DNA of 64,000 bases from Eonycteris spelaea (lineage: Eukaryota; Chordata; Mammalia; Chiroptera; Pteropodidae): positions 6,714,501-6,778,500 of the forward strand of contig PUFA01000066.1 of assembly GCA_003508835.1 (NCBI GenBank). Direction: 5' to 3'. This document shows, in pieces, positions 10,459 to 21,739 of the stretch. How positions within the stretch are numbered: the stretch's first letter is position 1; each line of letters begins with the position of its first letter. Below the pieces are notes generated by a model. The model did no database searches, had not been told where the DNA came from, and saw only the letters and a program-made list of their open reading frames with translations. A program made the translations under genes and the position numbers.

Positions 10459-10760
10459 CCACGCACGCACCGCGCGCCACACACCACATGCACGCCACAC
10501 ACTCCACACATGCCACGCGCCACGTACACGCCACACAGTCCACACGTGCCACACGCCACGTACACACCACATACTCCACACGTGCCACACGCCACATACA
10601 CCATGCACACGACACACACCTCACACATCACACATGCCACCTGCACGCCAACACACTCCACACATGCCACACACCACATACACGCCCACACTCCACACAT
10701 GCCACATGCCACGTACACGCCACATACTCTGCACATACAACACGCACACACACTTTGTCC
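10459..10760. repeat. 36-bp minisatellite, CA/ACGT rich
   Basis: Units of 36 bp start at 10495, 10531 and 10567. Each contains CCACACxCTCCACACxTGCC then CACxCGCCACxTACAC-like text, and shorter or altered copies continue to about 10750. The period is a multiple of three and the sequence is C-rich, so both strands stay open for 80-127 codons and yield 12-residue peptide repeats. These frames are best explained by the repeat, not by coding. Confidence 0.88.
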
Positions 10761-11890
10761 AGTAAATGACATTTACATTTCAGTGTTAATGAAACAATTT
10801 GTATTAATTGGATTGCAAGAGAAAAATGTTTGAACTAAGAAGAACAGTAAGTTTTACACAATGTAACAAAGCTGCGAAGGGCGTTGATTTTACATTAAGA
10901 TCCTAAACCCTCTTAGTCATTGTGCGCATGTAAGAAGACAATTATGCTTGCCCAAAATAGTGCAATATTCCTTCCACACCTACATCACCATCTTAGCCAA
11001 TCCCCCCTTCACACAGGAGGGTTAATATCATTCTTCCCATTCCCCGTATACAAAACACCAAAATACCAAAAAGAAAATACAATGTCCCAATAATTCCATT
11101 TACCTTACACACAGCCGAATACACTCACCTAAGGTGGCGGAGGAAGAAATAGCATTGCAAACCTTCCCAGTGACGCCCTGTGCCACCCCAGTCAACAAGC
11201 ATAATATGTCCCTGAGTGACAGTGACTCCGCCCACCACCCCTAGTAGTGAGCACAGTGGGATGGCCATCTGGGCCTGGGCACCTAAGCCTCAGCGGACCC
11301 CGTCTTCCATGAAAACACATTACAAGTTATACTTACTTACTGCTTTGGAGTAAAGACGAATGTAATCTAGGCTATATTTATCATTCTATGTGCCTCGCTA
11401 TGTTCATTGTCTCTTCTCCTTGTAAAATAATTAACACAAAACGCTTCACAAGCTCCTACAAGTTTCGAGTGCCTCGGGCGCTGGGTCCTCTGTGCCCACG
11501 TGGAAGTCGGCCCCGGGCCCGATTCCGGGTCCCCTGGGGCCACGTGCCCCACCCCACACTTAGCTCAAAATGATTCTCGCACTTGCGCACCCCTATTTTT
11601 TCCTAAAACACAGCTGAACACACGTCAACCAACCTGTCTGGTACTCAAAGAGACCGTGATCTGTGCAAATAGGAGAAAAAATTGGCCATGACGGGCAGAT
11701 GGAGGAACATTTGTTGTCTGCAACACATCCTAAGGTTGGTCGCCTGCTGTGAAGGGTGATTTTGACTCTACGCTAATTTTACCTTCTGCTTTGACATCAG
11801 ATTCAAACTCCACATACGGTCCAATTCCATTGTGGCCTGAACAAACGCGCTCCCAGGTATTCCGAAGGCTCTTAACGTATAATCAATATT
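10761..11890. other. Unassigned sequence
   Basis: About 1.1 kb without a recognisable gene or repeat. It is AT-rich to about 11140 and becomes CpG-richer near 11470-11560. Short frames are not convincing. Confidence 0.4.
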
Positions 11891-12000
11891 AATACTAACA
11901 AGTGCTATGCATCTTGTGTCTACAAAGCGCTAAAGCACATGCTAAAACTCTGTGAGGCTGATGTCACTTAATCCTCAGCGCCTCGGCTCTGCGGAAGTGA
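11891..12000 (-). mobile_element. Possible MIR fragment
   Basis: ACAAAGCGCTAAAGCACATG and TGTCACTTAATCCTCAGCGC resemble the antisense MIR motif CTAAGCGCTTTACATG...CATTTAATCCTCA. Nothing else of MIR is clear. Confidence 0.4.
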
Positions 12001-12410
12001 ACAGGTGACAGCTTCCGGCTCCTTGGAGCAGTCGGCTTGGGGCTTCAAGGAAAGGAAGCTCTCACACTACACTAGGCCACAAGTGTCTGGATCTCCACCC
12101 CATGACAAACTCCTCCCCTAGGACAACAAAAGAAAACTCTCAGCCTCCCTCCCTCCCTCTCAAACACTTCTCCATACCACAGCACAAGGCAAACTGGGGG
12201 ATACTTTAGCCAGAGTGAATGCAATGTAGTCACCCCCACGTGCAGCCTCCCCTGCCCCCACGTTGCCCCTACGCCTGTGCAGGAATAAGCCGTGATGTGG
12301 CCACTCCACTCACTGCAGAAATTAATGCTGTTTTTAAGAGGAAACTAACATTGCCCCATACACCGAAATGTTTCAAAACTCCTAAGGAACGAAGTGTGAG
12401 GAAGAAGAAT
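12001..12410. other. Unassigned sequence
   Basis: It holds a short CCCT-type run (about 12146-12162). No gene or mobile element is recognised. Confidence 0.4.
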
Positions 12411-12645
12411 AACAATGCTAATGCTGGCGACCGGCGAGCCGAGCCTCTGCTATGAGTTCCGTGCCAAGCTAAGTGCTTTACATGCATTTTCTCACGTAAC
12501 CTTCACGGCAACTCTTTGAAGTCATTATAATTTTTCACAAGGAAGTAGACGTTCGGGAAGGTTTAAGTAACTTACCCGAGGTCCCCTGGCTGGTCGGTGA
12601 TGGAAGGTAGAAGCTGAGAAGCAACCACATGGTGGTCGACATTTG
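12411..12645 (-). mobile_element. MIR SINE
   Basis: Antisense MIR order is clear: CCAAGCTAAGTGCTTTACAT, GCATTTTCTCACGTAACC, TTTTTCACAAGGAAGTAGAC, GTTTAAGTAACTTACCCGAG, GGTCCCCTGGCTGGTCGGTG. Confidence 0.87.
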
Positions 12646-12704
12646 TGGTAACCTGGATTAGAGAAGGACGCGCTAAGACTGATATCCAAGTGTGAGAACA
12701 TAAG

Positions 12705-12990
12705 GAAAATCTAATAGATTTGACTAAGTAAAAATTACAAACATTCATGTATCAAAAAACAGTGAACAAAAGTGAAAGCAAACCACTTCTGTGAAAGGCT
12801 ATATGCTGAAGCACTAATCCCTTACTATGTGTAAGTATGTACAAATCAGCAAGAAGAAGGCAACCCTCTTTTCTATTGGACAAAAGATGAGAAAAGGCAT
12901 TTCACAGGAAATGTAGAAAAGTACACAGCCGGACCAGTAATCCACGAGATATAAAGTACACGATGCTATTTTTCACCAGTAGCACTGTGA
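12705..12990 (+). mobile_element. Ancient L1 (L1M-type) ORF2 3' fragment
   Basis: GATTTGACTAAGTAAAAATT, CATTCATGTATCAAAAAACA, CAAATCAGCAAGAAGAAGGC and GGCATTTCACAGGAAATGTA follow the order of the C-terminal ORF2 region in old L1 families. The copy is badly decayed. Confidence 0.78.
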
Positions 12991-13305
12991 TGTGTTTCTT
13001 CTTTAATAATATAGGGTCGATCATTTTTTTTGAAATATATTAATGAGACGTTCCCCTATAGCCTTTCCCCACCTCATCCCCTCCCACCCACACCCATTGA
13101 GCTATAAAGTCATCTATTTGCTTCATGGAAATTAGGAATCTTACAAATGAATTTCCATTTAAAAAAAAAAAAAGCAGTCCATGTTTAGCCTGTGAGTACC
13201 AGAGCTTTTTTAGCCTCTAGCCTCAAGAAAATGATCTCAAAAGTTTTTATTATCATCTCAAAATAAAGTAAGGTAAGAATGATAGAAAGTGCTAATTTGA
13301 TGGGG
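12991..13305. other. Unassigned AT-rich sequence
   Basis: No gene is seen. An A run lies at about 13159-13171 without a recognisable element before it. Confidence 0.35.
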
Positions 13306-13605
13306 TTGCCAATGTCACAGGGTAGTGAGAGAGCTTTCTGTGATGAGGTGACATTTCAGCGAAGACCTTAAGGAGGTAAGAAAGTCAGACACGCAAAGGA
13401 AGGCGTGGAGAGAGCGCGCGTGCCAGGCACAGCGCCCGGCACACACCAGGCCCCGCAGCGGGGCTCGTGTCTCCAAAAAGGAGCCAGGAGGCCGGAGGCA
13501 GAGCGGTGGGGGAGGGGATCGGAGGGTTAGCTCGAGCCATGTCCTGCAGGACTTCACCGTGCCCTGGAATGACCTGGGATGCTCTTCTGCACGAGATGGA
13601 AGGCT
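13306..13605 (-). mobile_element. L2 fragment
   Basis: On the plus strand it reads GAGGTGACATTTCAGCGAAG, ACCTTAAGGAGGTAAG, AGGAGCCAGGAGGCCGGAG and CCATGTCCTGCAGGACTTC. This is the reverse complement of the L2 3' part that encodes and follows the end of the RT protein. Frames of 90-112 codons here are fortuitous. Confidence 0.6.
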
Positions 13606-13859
13606 GGGGGCTGTGACGAGTCCCGGCCCAAGAAATGTGAGCAGAAGCAACACACACTTCGCTCTGTGCTAGTGGGCCACGTCCACCTTCACCCTCTCCC
13701 GGAGTCGTACGTCAAGATGCCGCCGTCACACAGAGGGGATCCAGGGCCCCTTCCACTCTCTCTCTCCCCAAACAGTGACCAAGAAGAAACTCACCTATGT
13801 AATGGAAGTGTCAGATTTTTGGTCCCAACAACAGCACACTCAGAACTGAAATCAGCCGT

Positions 13860-14225
13860 GTTTGCATAAAATTCTCTGGGGTTTTTCTTAAGTTAATACA
13901 TTGCTTCTCCTTACATATTTATAAGTTGTGTGTTTTTAATTGACTTCAAAGGACTGGTAGTCGTTTTAGAAAGTTATTTTAAGCAAGGTCTGCATTGTGT
14001 GGCAAACTGAGACAGGCCGCGGAGCAAAACGTGCTGTCAGTGCGTATTCATCAGGAACAAAAGCCCCATGGTAGCTGTGATTCACGAAAAAGGCGCGGAG
14101 AACAATAATTTAGGTAATAAAAATGCCTTCAGGAGAAAAGGATTAAAGCGAGACAAAAGCAAAGTCTGGTTTCTTGCGATGCTGATATCGTCCCTATCCA
14201 TTGTTTTTATCGATGGTTAAAAAAA
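13860..14225. other. Repeat-free AT-rich block
   Basis: There is no repeat or open frame. TTTAATTGACTTCAAAGGAC, AACAATAATTTAGGTAATAA and CCATTGTTTTTATCGATGG are the type of homeodomain/SOX-site-rich text seen in conserved enhancers. Function is not shown. Confidence 0.25.
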
Positions 14226-14760
14226 ATCAAGCTGGAAACTTCCCAACAACTTGAACCCGCAGCCGCCAGCCAGCTCCGCACTTCTTGCCTCGCGTTTGCC
14301 AGCTCCGGGGTCGGAGCCTGGTGCGCCACGCAAGGGGGAGCAGGGGGAGGAGGGACCAACCGTTCGAGCCCGGGAACAAGATCTTCCTCTGAGACAGAGA
14401 CATCCGCTTGAACGTCAAAGGTCACAGGACGACCAGGGTCCAGCGTGTTTGCCAACATCCGGGATGGCTCCCCCAGCAGGAGCGACGCCTTTTCTCCAGC
14501 GTCTCTGTCATGCTGTCGCTCCGACCAGGAGGCCTGATCGGGTTCCACCCTAACCAGCTTCCCCTCTCCTTCGCTCCGGGAGCAGGCGCCCGGCGGAACC
14601 GCGTGGACCCGGGCACACTGCAGGAGAGCGGGCGTTCCCAGCCCCGGCAAGGGGGCTGTAGGTGCCTGTCCTTCAAGTTTAAACTGCGAGACCCCCCGCC
14701 AACCCGGAGGGCTGGACTGGGCACAGCTGGGCGCAGAGCCTGGAGGGTGGTGTCAAGCCA
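14226..14760. promoter_or_regulatory. CpG-island-like segment
   Basis: By hand count there are about 38 CpGs in 540 bp at roughly 60% GC, an observed/expected ratio near 0.7. Overlapping frames of 100-186 codons on both strands are typical of CpG-rich DNA, and none shows a domain. A promoter or enhancer island is possible. No TATA box or exon is recognised. Confidence 0.45.
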
Positions 14761-15380
14761 GGAGGGTGGCCGAGGGGGCAGCAGTGGCTTTGCTAGGAGA
14801 GGCCCTTGCCACACAGACACAGCGTCTGCCCTGCTCCTGCACGCTCTTTGCTGCGGGGGGCCCGTCAGCCACCAGCAAATAAGCCAGTGTGTTGGTGGAT
14901 CTTTCCATGGTCCCATTTGCCCCAGGAAAAGTGGTCTCAGTCACCCTATCCATTTTCTGGGAGGGTAACCTGGTAAAGAATGGGCTACAAAGCCACCAGC
15001 ACCCCCTCCATGGTACCCAGCCAGCCAGGGAGCTCAGGACTATCGAGCGACTCCAGACGGGTGGCTGACGGCAGGGAGGGCCAGGTCTGAAAGTCGCTGA
15101 TTTCATCCACTGACACCACCCCCATCTCACACCGTCATGCAGCTACCACTTCGCTGCTCAGTGCCTTCGAATCTTTACAAATCAAAATGTGGTTGAGCCC
15201 GGAACAGGAAAATGTCCTCGAGTTTGGGAGGCTCCAAAGCTGTACTTTGGGGACAAACACTAGTGGAACCACCGAACGAGATGAGCAACACCGGAAAAGT
15301 GTAAGAGAAGTCAGAAGTCGAGAAGTCGAGACGAGCTAAGGAGAGGCCTTTTTTCTCCTTCCCTCGGATTTCCAGAGTAA
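14761..15380. other. Unassigned GC-rich sequence
   Basis: No gene or repeat family is recognised. A frame of 125 codons on the minus strand at 14753-15130 has no identifiable domain. Confidence 0.35.
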
Positions 15381-15389
15381 ATGCGCACG

Positions 15390-15420
<31 letters not shown>

Positions 15421-15449
15421 GCGCGCGCGAGTGCGCGCCCACACACACA
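15381..15449. repeat. (CG)n(CA)n(CG)n microsatellite, Z-DNA-prone
   Basis: Bases 15381-15429 alternate purine and pyrimidine without interruption for 49 bp, with CG runs on both sides of a CA run. Interrupted GTGCGCGC and CACACACA text continues to 15449. Confidence 0.95.
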
Positions 15450-16065
15450 TCAGGAATACTCAAAAAAAAATGGATCTGACTGTTCCCTAAAAGCTCCTAT
15501 AATGTTCTCTGTCTACGAGCTGCCTCTCCATCCTTGTCATTTGCCCAGCACGTGATGGAGAACTTACTTTGACCTCACGACAGGTTCCAGGATCCTTGGT
15601 CTCTCTTCCGCCTTCTCCCTAATAGCCTCGTTCCTTGCTTGGCTCAAGCTCTGGCTGGTTTTTAAGTAGTTTATTATTTATATTAAGCTTCAACCTAAGT
15701 TTAGCTAATGGTGTGGCTTTGATTTTCATAAAGAATTTTTATTCTCGTCTTTCTCATTTCTTGTATTTAATTTTTTTAATGTGGAAATACCAGAGAACTT
15801 TGTGATTACATAACTGTCCTGGATTATTTTAGGAATCATTCTCTTTCCTACTAAAATTTTACTCTCACTTATGCTCACTTATTTTGAGAAAGTGTGTCTC
15901 CTTCCGACAAAACTACAAAGCTAAGAAATTTTTTGCTAAACACTGCATCCTGGTTAAAAGATAAATCCCTTCCTTAAAAATAGCTACAACCAAAATAGTA
16001 CCAATTTTTATCCAAAATAAAATTCTTTCCTCAGAACAGTCTTCATTCAAGAAGAAAAGACGGAT
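15450..16065. other. Unassigned sequence, AT-rich in the second half
   Basis: No gene or clear repeat. The stretch 15660-16030 is AT-rich and free of recognisable elements. Confidence 0.35.
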
Positions 16066-16175
16066 GTGGCCACATGACCCTGGCGAGGGAAGCTGGGTCT
16101 CATTTCCCCATCTATAAAATGGGGATAATACTAGGAATGAAGTATTCGTATTGTAGGGGTTCTTTCAAGATATGC
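16066..16175 (+). mobile_element. MIR SINE fragment
   Basis: GGTCTCATTTCCCCATCTAT, AAAATGGGGATAATACTAGG and TGTAGGGGTTCTTTCAAGAT match the MIR core. The ends are not recognisable. Confidence 0.6.
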
Positions 16176-16214
16176 CGTTTTCTCTGAGAAGTCCCTCACC
16201 CTCAGGGTCCCCTT

Positions 16215-16232
16215 CCTCTAGCAGGGGGCGGC
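16215..16232 (+). promoter_or_regulatory. CTCF-like motif, forward
   Basis: CTAGCAGGGGGCGGC agrees with the CTCF core (CCASYAGRKGGCRSY) at all but one position. It lies in unique sequence. Binding is not shown. Confidence 0.45.
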
Positions 16233-16645
16233 TAGAATCAGCATTCAGACATAGCTGAGGGCATCAGCACGAGGTGACAGAAACTTACACACTTGGAGCA
16301 CAGCCTTCTCGTGCCATGTCTGCAGAGAACCCGGGAGAGTTGGCCGGGGCATGACAGCGAGTTCCGTTCGTACGTGCAGAGGCTGCGGGTCACTGCCAGG
16401 GTTCCCGGCGACGTTCCACCTCCTAGGAGTCCTGACTGCATGCTCACAGATGACTTCGTTCGCCCACAACTATAGCCTCATTATAAAAAAGAATCAAACT
16501 TACGACCGGAAGGATCTTAACTAAAACGCAGAAGGATGAAGGATGCCTAAGACACCTTTCTCTGCCCACACTGGCCCTTGGGAGAGGAGGCCCCGCTTCC
16601 CGCCCAGCTGACCTCGGCCCCTCCCGGGTGCGGTTCCCAATTAAA
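16233..16645. other. Unassigned sequence
   Basis: No gene or repeat is recognised. Frames of 60-74 codons on both strands have no identifiable content. Confidence 0.35.
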
Positions 16646-16649
16646 GTGA

Positions 16650-16995
16650 ACCGAGATCCTCACGGGCACGTGATCATCAATATGCATAAAGGTGACAAAC
16701 CAACATGAAATGCCCAATTACCCAAATGTCTCGCTCAGGTGATGGCCTTTAAAGAGTCAAAGGCACTCCTGCAAATCTTCTGGAGAGAAATGAAAGCCAG
16801 CTTTGAACGCAGACGTCTCTGCACCCTCTTCACGGCCGCAATGGGAATACTGAAAGCATCGCCCGTCACTGAGCAGCCGAGGCCAGCAGGGCGTTGGAGA
16901 GCCATCTCATTCCGCTGGGGCGGGCCGGAGAGGTTCATCCCCGCTCAAGCCCTCATTTGGGCTTTCATGTGACTGACAAGTAGTTTGTCACTAAA
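16650..16995. other. Repeat-free block, possible conserved non-coding element
   Basis: CATCAATATGCATAAAGGTG, GAAATGCCCAATTACCC and a symmetric CCTTTAAAGAGTCAAAGG precede GC-richer unique text. No repeat or convincing frame is present. Confidence 0.28.
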
Positions 16996-18180
16996 GAGCG
17001 GCTACAAGACGAGACCTCTTCCACTCTGCTATGTGACAGGCGCCGGCCCGGTGACCCCCTCTGCTCACAGCCTGCTAGTCACACGTGTCGTGACAATGCA
17101 CGTGGGCAAGGTCAGGCCCATGGGGCGCTGGCTGAGGGACAGGGGAGGTCTGAGAGGTCTCGACCCCAGGAGGGGCCAGTATGGGGCCTTTGAGAGCACT
17201 CGGGCCTGTGGAGGAGGCCGGCCGTGAGGATGGGCCACTCGCCACTGCACAGATGTTCGCACAAAGAGTTCCCGTCGCCCTCCACGGTGCCCCGCTGCAC
17301 GCGTCCGAGTGGACCATTCGGCAGTGATGAGTGAGCTCCTGGCTGACAGAGCAGAAACTCATCCTCCCTCTCAGCCAGAGGGCGGGGCCGAGTCCGGAAA
17401 GTCTAATTTTGATGCAAATCGACTTCCCCCCTTGTGTTTCTAGCAGGTATTTTCTCTGGGCCCTGGTTACCAAGGGAAACCTAGTTGGGCGCAGACCCCA
17501 CCTCCCAAACTCTGACACAGAACCGGGAGTGTCTGGCAGGGCCGGGGAAGCCCCAGCTCCGAGCCTGCGGCCGCACTGGAGCAGACGAGCGAGCATCTTC
17601 CAGTCTGCTCACCGTCCCAGCGCCCCTCGGAGCGTCTCGGGGTGTCCAGGAACGAGGCGGGCTGCACGGCGGGGAGACGAGCGGCTGCGCTGCGTCCTCA
17701 TTTGTGCGCTGCCCAGTACTGACGTCCGGGCCCAACCCCCCGAGGAAAGGGTTTGGAGGCTGTCACCCCCATCCTTCTAACGACGACAACAGCAACAACA
17801 GAGAGTCAACAAAGCGACAGATCGATGTCTGGCGTGGGGCCCACTAGAGAACTCGGGCTGCAGAGCAAACGGCCATCCCGACGCCTGGAGAGAGAGGAGG
17901 ACTCGCGGGGTCGTGGCCAAGATCTGTCCACGCGTAGCAGGACACACCGGGACCGTCGCTGGCAGGGACACTCAGACAGTGATTCTGACGAACTGCTGGA
18001 GGCAGAGTGTGAACTAGCACAAAGGCTACGACCTCACGGGGACGGCTGGGTGGCTCTGCCTTAGGGGGCCGGGACAGAAGCATAATCCTTGCGAAATACA
18101 TACCGAGCCTTCCTTAAAAACCCAGGTGTTTTTGACCTGTGCGTCCCTAGTGCCAGATAAAATATATCATAGGTTTCACA
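16996..18180. other. CpG-rich unassigned sequence
   Basis: CpG is frequent, and several 80-173-codon frames overlap on both strands. None shows a domain, signal peptide or splice-like ends I would trust. No repeat is recognised. Confidence 0.35.
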
Positions 18181-18194
18181 GTATTTTTGTTGGG

Positions 18195-18245
18195 TGGAAT
18201 GATGGATGGTTATTTAGATGGGTGGATGGATGGATCGATGGCCAT
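18195..18245. repeat. Imperfect (GGAT)n
   Basis: GATGGATGG and GGTGGATGGATGGATCGATG form a short degenerate tetranucleotide run. Confidence 0.8.
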
Positions 18246-18494
18246 GTGATCCATGCCCTCAAGGAAATGATAGAAGAAATTCCTAAATTTGTCTCTCACA
18301 GAACACTAACACCAGATGATACGAACAGCTGTGCCACGTGTTAAAAAGTTCTCCTATGCTCAATAAAATGGTCAGGAAATGTTCCATTTAAGACGTTAAA
18401 CAGATTTCTTTCCTAAAGGAGACTGGATTCCATGTAACTTCTCTTCCTAGAACTTAGCACAGCTGTTATTATAAGATAATCAAACGAAAACGTC

Positions 18495-18800
18495 ATAGAC
18501 TAGTTCACTCATATCTCTTCATCCCACAAATATTCATCCCACACCCACCACAGTGCAGGCACGAAGCCAGGATCAGGGGTGTAACAGGAGTGAAAATGAG
18601 CAGACTGCCCTGCTGCGGTGTACCGGGTCGTAGGGATGGACATTAAACAAATCACCCCAGATAGCACAAAACTACAAGCACAACACATACAACGGAGCAG
18701 TATGTGCGAAAGCTACAATAAAGCAAACAGCCTGGTCAAGGGGGTTAGGAAAAGCCAGCGAAGGTGCTGAGAATCCAAGCATTAGGAAGAATTAATATGG
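18495..18800 (-). mobile_element. L2 fragment
   Basis: CCCACAAATATTCATCCCAC, CAGTGCAGGCACGAAGCCAG, GATGGACATTAAACAAATCA and AAGCTACAATAAAGCAAACA follow the antisense L2 3' end. Confidence 0.72.
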
Positions 18801-19650
18801 CGGAACAGTCGGGGGTCAGGGGTGGCTGGGACCCCAGCAGAGAAAACAACGTGTATTACCTCATTCCCCTCTCAAGTCCCACAGCGGGAGGGAGAGTGGC
18901 AGACACAGAGAGCAGAAATGAGGCCCCAACGTTGAGAGGAGGGGATTCCACACTTTCAGCCTCTAAGTGTTGGGGGGATTTGTCACGAAGCGACAGATGA
19001 CGGACACAGTCCTCAGCTCAGAGAGGTTAAGGGTTCATGCTGCCCCCTGACTCTCCCAGGTCCCATTCCCACCACTCTCCACCTGCCTTCTGCCCAGAAG
19101 TGGGTGCTGTGGGCTGTGTCCACCAGGCTCCCCTGCCCTCTGGCTCCCACTTGGGTTCGGCCAGCAGGGGCACCAGGAGAAAGCCAGGATGGGAGGCAGG
19201 AGAGGTCGGCACCCCCGTCCCCTCAGCTCTCCCTGCGGGAATGCGGCTGGACCCCAACCTGTTCCTCTGCTGAAGCCACAGCTCCCAGCGGGGTGGAGTC
19301 CCCTTTCTACAGCCTCCGGCCTCTCTGGGTCCCAGGGTCCACTCCCCCCTGCCCCTTCGTGCCTAGAGGAACAAACAGCCCTGCTGCCACTGGCCCCGGA
19401 GCCCTTCACCAGCCCTGGCTTCTTCCTCGTGTGACCCTGCCCTCGCCTTCACACGCAAGCCCTTCGAGGGAGTCTCGCTCACTCGCCTGGAGTGTCCGAC
19501 CTGATTCTGCCTGACATACAGCGCCTGGGCTACAAAGTGGTGGGGCGGGGACACCGAGTTTAGAACTGTTTTGTTTTGTTTTGTTTTTTTAATTAGACCT
19601 CCTCTGCCTGCCCTGGGGGAGCAAGCCATGCCGAGGTTGGGGCTGTGACC
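18801..19650. other. GC-rich unassigned sequence
   Basis: No gene is identified despite frames of up to 136 codons. A (TTTTG)n run lies at about 19567-19591. CCAGCAGGGGCACC at 19161-19174 is a weak CTCF-like string with two mismatches at core positions. Confidence 0.35.
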
Positions 19651-19830
19651 TTCAGGCTCAGACCAACACGGTTCCCAAGTCCGGCTCTGCTGCTGGCAAA
19701 CTCTGGGGACACTGACTCATCTCTCTGGGGCTGTTTTCACCATCGAAATGCGAACAACGCCCAGGCGTCACCACGTACAATTGCCGTGAGACTACACAGG
19801 GGAACCTACGGACACACTCGCTCAGCACAC
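19651..19830 (+). mobile_element. MIR SINE, CpG-rich copy
   Basis: GGTTCCCAAGTCCGGCTCTG, CTGCTGGCAAACTCTGGGG, CTCTCTGGGGCTGTTTTCAC and TTGCCGTGAGACTACACAG follow MIR. The 3' end runs straight into an 18-bp tandem repeat. Confidence 0.68.
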
Positions 19831-20280
19831 AGCGAGGGCTCGGCGCCCAGCGAGGGCTCGGCGCACAGTGAGGGCTCGGCCCACGGTGGCTGCTACAACT
19901 CCGTCAGCAAAATGCTGCGCCTCGCTCGACCGACCGGAGCCCAAACGCCATGCTGTGCCGGCAACGGCCCCGGAGGCCGCAGTAACCACTAGTTTCATCG
20001 GCAGGACGCAGGAGGATATGGAACCGTCAAAAAGAGATGTCGCCTGGCCCCTCTGCCACGCGCCCGGACCCCGCGGAGCCGCTGTCATCAGCGTCAGGCG
20101 CCGAGGGTGGCGTGCGACGTCTCAGCTCCAGAGAGCAGCTGGGCTCGTCCACGTGCTGCTGCCGCTCAGCATCCCGGTGGGGTTCAGCGACCGGCACGGG
20201 TCCGGAGTCCTGCCACGTCGCACTTCCCTCCCTCCCCCGGCCCCCGAGGTCACACGTCGCCCAGACAGGTTTTTGAATGT
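19800..20280. promoter_or_regulatory. CpG-island-like segment
   Basis: A hand count gives about 51 CpGs in 480 bp at roughly 65% GC, an observed/expected ratio near 1. It includes the 18-bp repeat and unique DNA. Frames of 60-138 codons are not supported by any domain. Confidence 0.5.
19831..19884. repeat. 18-bp tandem repeat, 3 copies
   Basis: Copies at 19831-19848, 19849-19866 and 19867-19884 share AGYGAGGGCTCGGC. The unit resembles the tail of the adjoining MIR (CACAGTAGGCGCTC), so it probably arose by local duplication there. Confidence 0.9.
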
Positions 20281-21060
20281 GTGAAAACATGAGCGAGAGA
20301 AAGAAGAAAACGGGACCCTGCACTCGGTGACATTGCCAGAAACATGTTTGACTCCAGATCGCGGTTCTTAGAAAGGGCAGCACTGTAGGCCACGTTCACA
20401 GCCGTTCCCACTCGCCTCTAATGAGTCCCCGAATGCTGTCAGCACGGCCACTTAGACATGAGTAATTGGGTCACCATGGTTTCCCAAGGACACAGGGCCA
20501 GCTGCAGGGTCTGAATTCTTGGCAGAGAAGTGGCTGGCAGATCTGGCTCAAAGTCGCTGGGAAACGGCAGTGGTCTGGAACGAGGACCGGCGACCGGAGG
20601 GTCCCCGGTGGAGCAGGGCCCAGCCAAGCGCACAGCTGCAGCGGGGCTTCCCAGGCGCCTGCCCTCTGCGCCCCGCGACCTTGGCTTCCGCGAGCTCACA
20701 TCCCACTCCCTATTACTCAATGTTCTCTATTTAACAGTGTTTTACTGAAATATAGTTATTTCCATTGAAATTTTATATCAAACCACCAACGGAAACCAGC
20801 GTCACTTGTCATCAATAGAAAGCAACAATTAAAATAAATGCACTGAAACAGGCGTCCCTACTAGACTCCCGCGGGACACCGGCCCCTGGGGGAGGATCCG
20901 ATCTTACCACTCGCTGTCTCCTGGATGAAAATAAAAGGCCGTTGGCAAGTGTTCGAGCACCAGACGAGATTTTCTTTCTCACCTATAATCAGAAACATGA
21001 AAAGAGAATGGAAAAGGGAATCACGTTCTGACTGTGTTATTCGGTTTTGTTTGACCCTAA
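20281..21060. other. Unassigned sequence
   Basis: No gene or repeat is recognised. The part 20690-20860 is AT-rich and unique. Confidence 0.35.
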
Positions 21061-21700
21061 AATCGCCTAGTTACGTGTCTACAGTCACCTTGTCACCTAA
21101 GCCCGGGCTGCCGGTCCGGGGTACGGCAGGCAACTCCACCGCAGTGGCCCGGGGCCGCGGTCCGTGGCCTGGTGCTGAGAGAAATGCCCATCGCAGTTCA
21201 CCTCTCCCAAGCGCCCTCTGAAAGCACCTTGTCTGCTCCCTGGGGCACGGGCGTCACTCTGGGAAACGCCACGATACACTGAACGCCAAGTCCCACGGGG
21301 TGGGGAGCCCACGGACACCCCCACCTTGCGGTGCAGAACCGGGTTCCAGTGACGGGACCACCCCCACCCTCTGTCGCTGGAGGGGTCTTCGAAGCCGGAA
21401 CGACACCTTCCGGAGGGTCAGGGGAAGCCAGCCAGAGTAACTCAGGACCCCCACGCCGGTGGGGACGCCCCCGGGACTGGGGACAGAGCTGAATATGGAA
21501 GCCACCCTCGACGGGCCTCGGAGTGTCTGCGGCCAACAGGCCAGTGCCATCTCGGCCCGGTGCTCCGTCTCGGAGGTCTGTGCCCGCCCATGGAGCCCCA
21601 ACCGTGGCTCAGACGAGCGTCTACACCACCAGATTCCCGTCGGTGCTGCAGGGCCCACAGCACTGATCGACGAGGGTGACCGTCCGGCTGACTCGGTCAG
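21061..21700. promoter_or_regulatory. CpG-rich segment
   Basis: About 46 CpGs in 600 bp by hand count, observed/expected near 0.8. Open frames of 75-134 codons on both strands have no recognisable domains. Confidence 0.4.
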
Positions 21701-21739
21701 AATGTGGGAAATCCACGGCCCTTCGGGGTGCCAGCATGA

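Noticed and set aside
10340..10833. Cys-rich and His/Pro-rich 12-residue repeat proteins
   Set aside because: They are translations of the 36-bp minisatellite in both directions.
14408..14968. 186-codon frame and its antisense 164-codon partner
   Set aside because: Both lie in a CpG-rich tract where stops are rare, and neither shows a known motif or exon-like boundaries.
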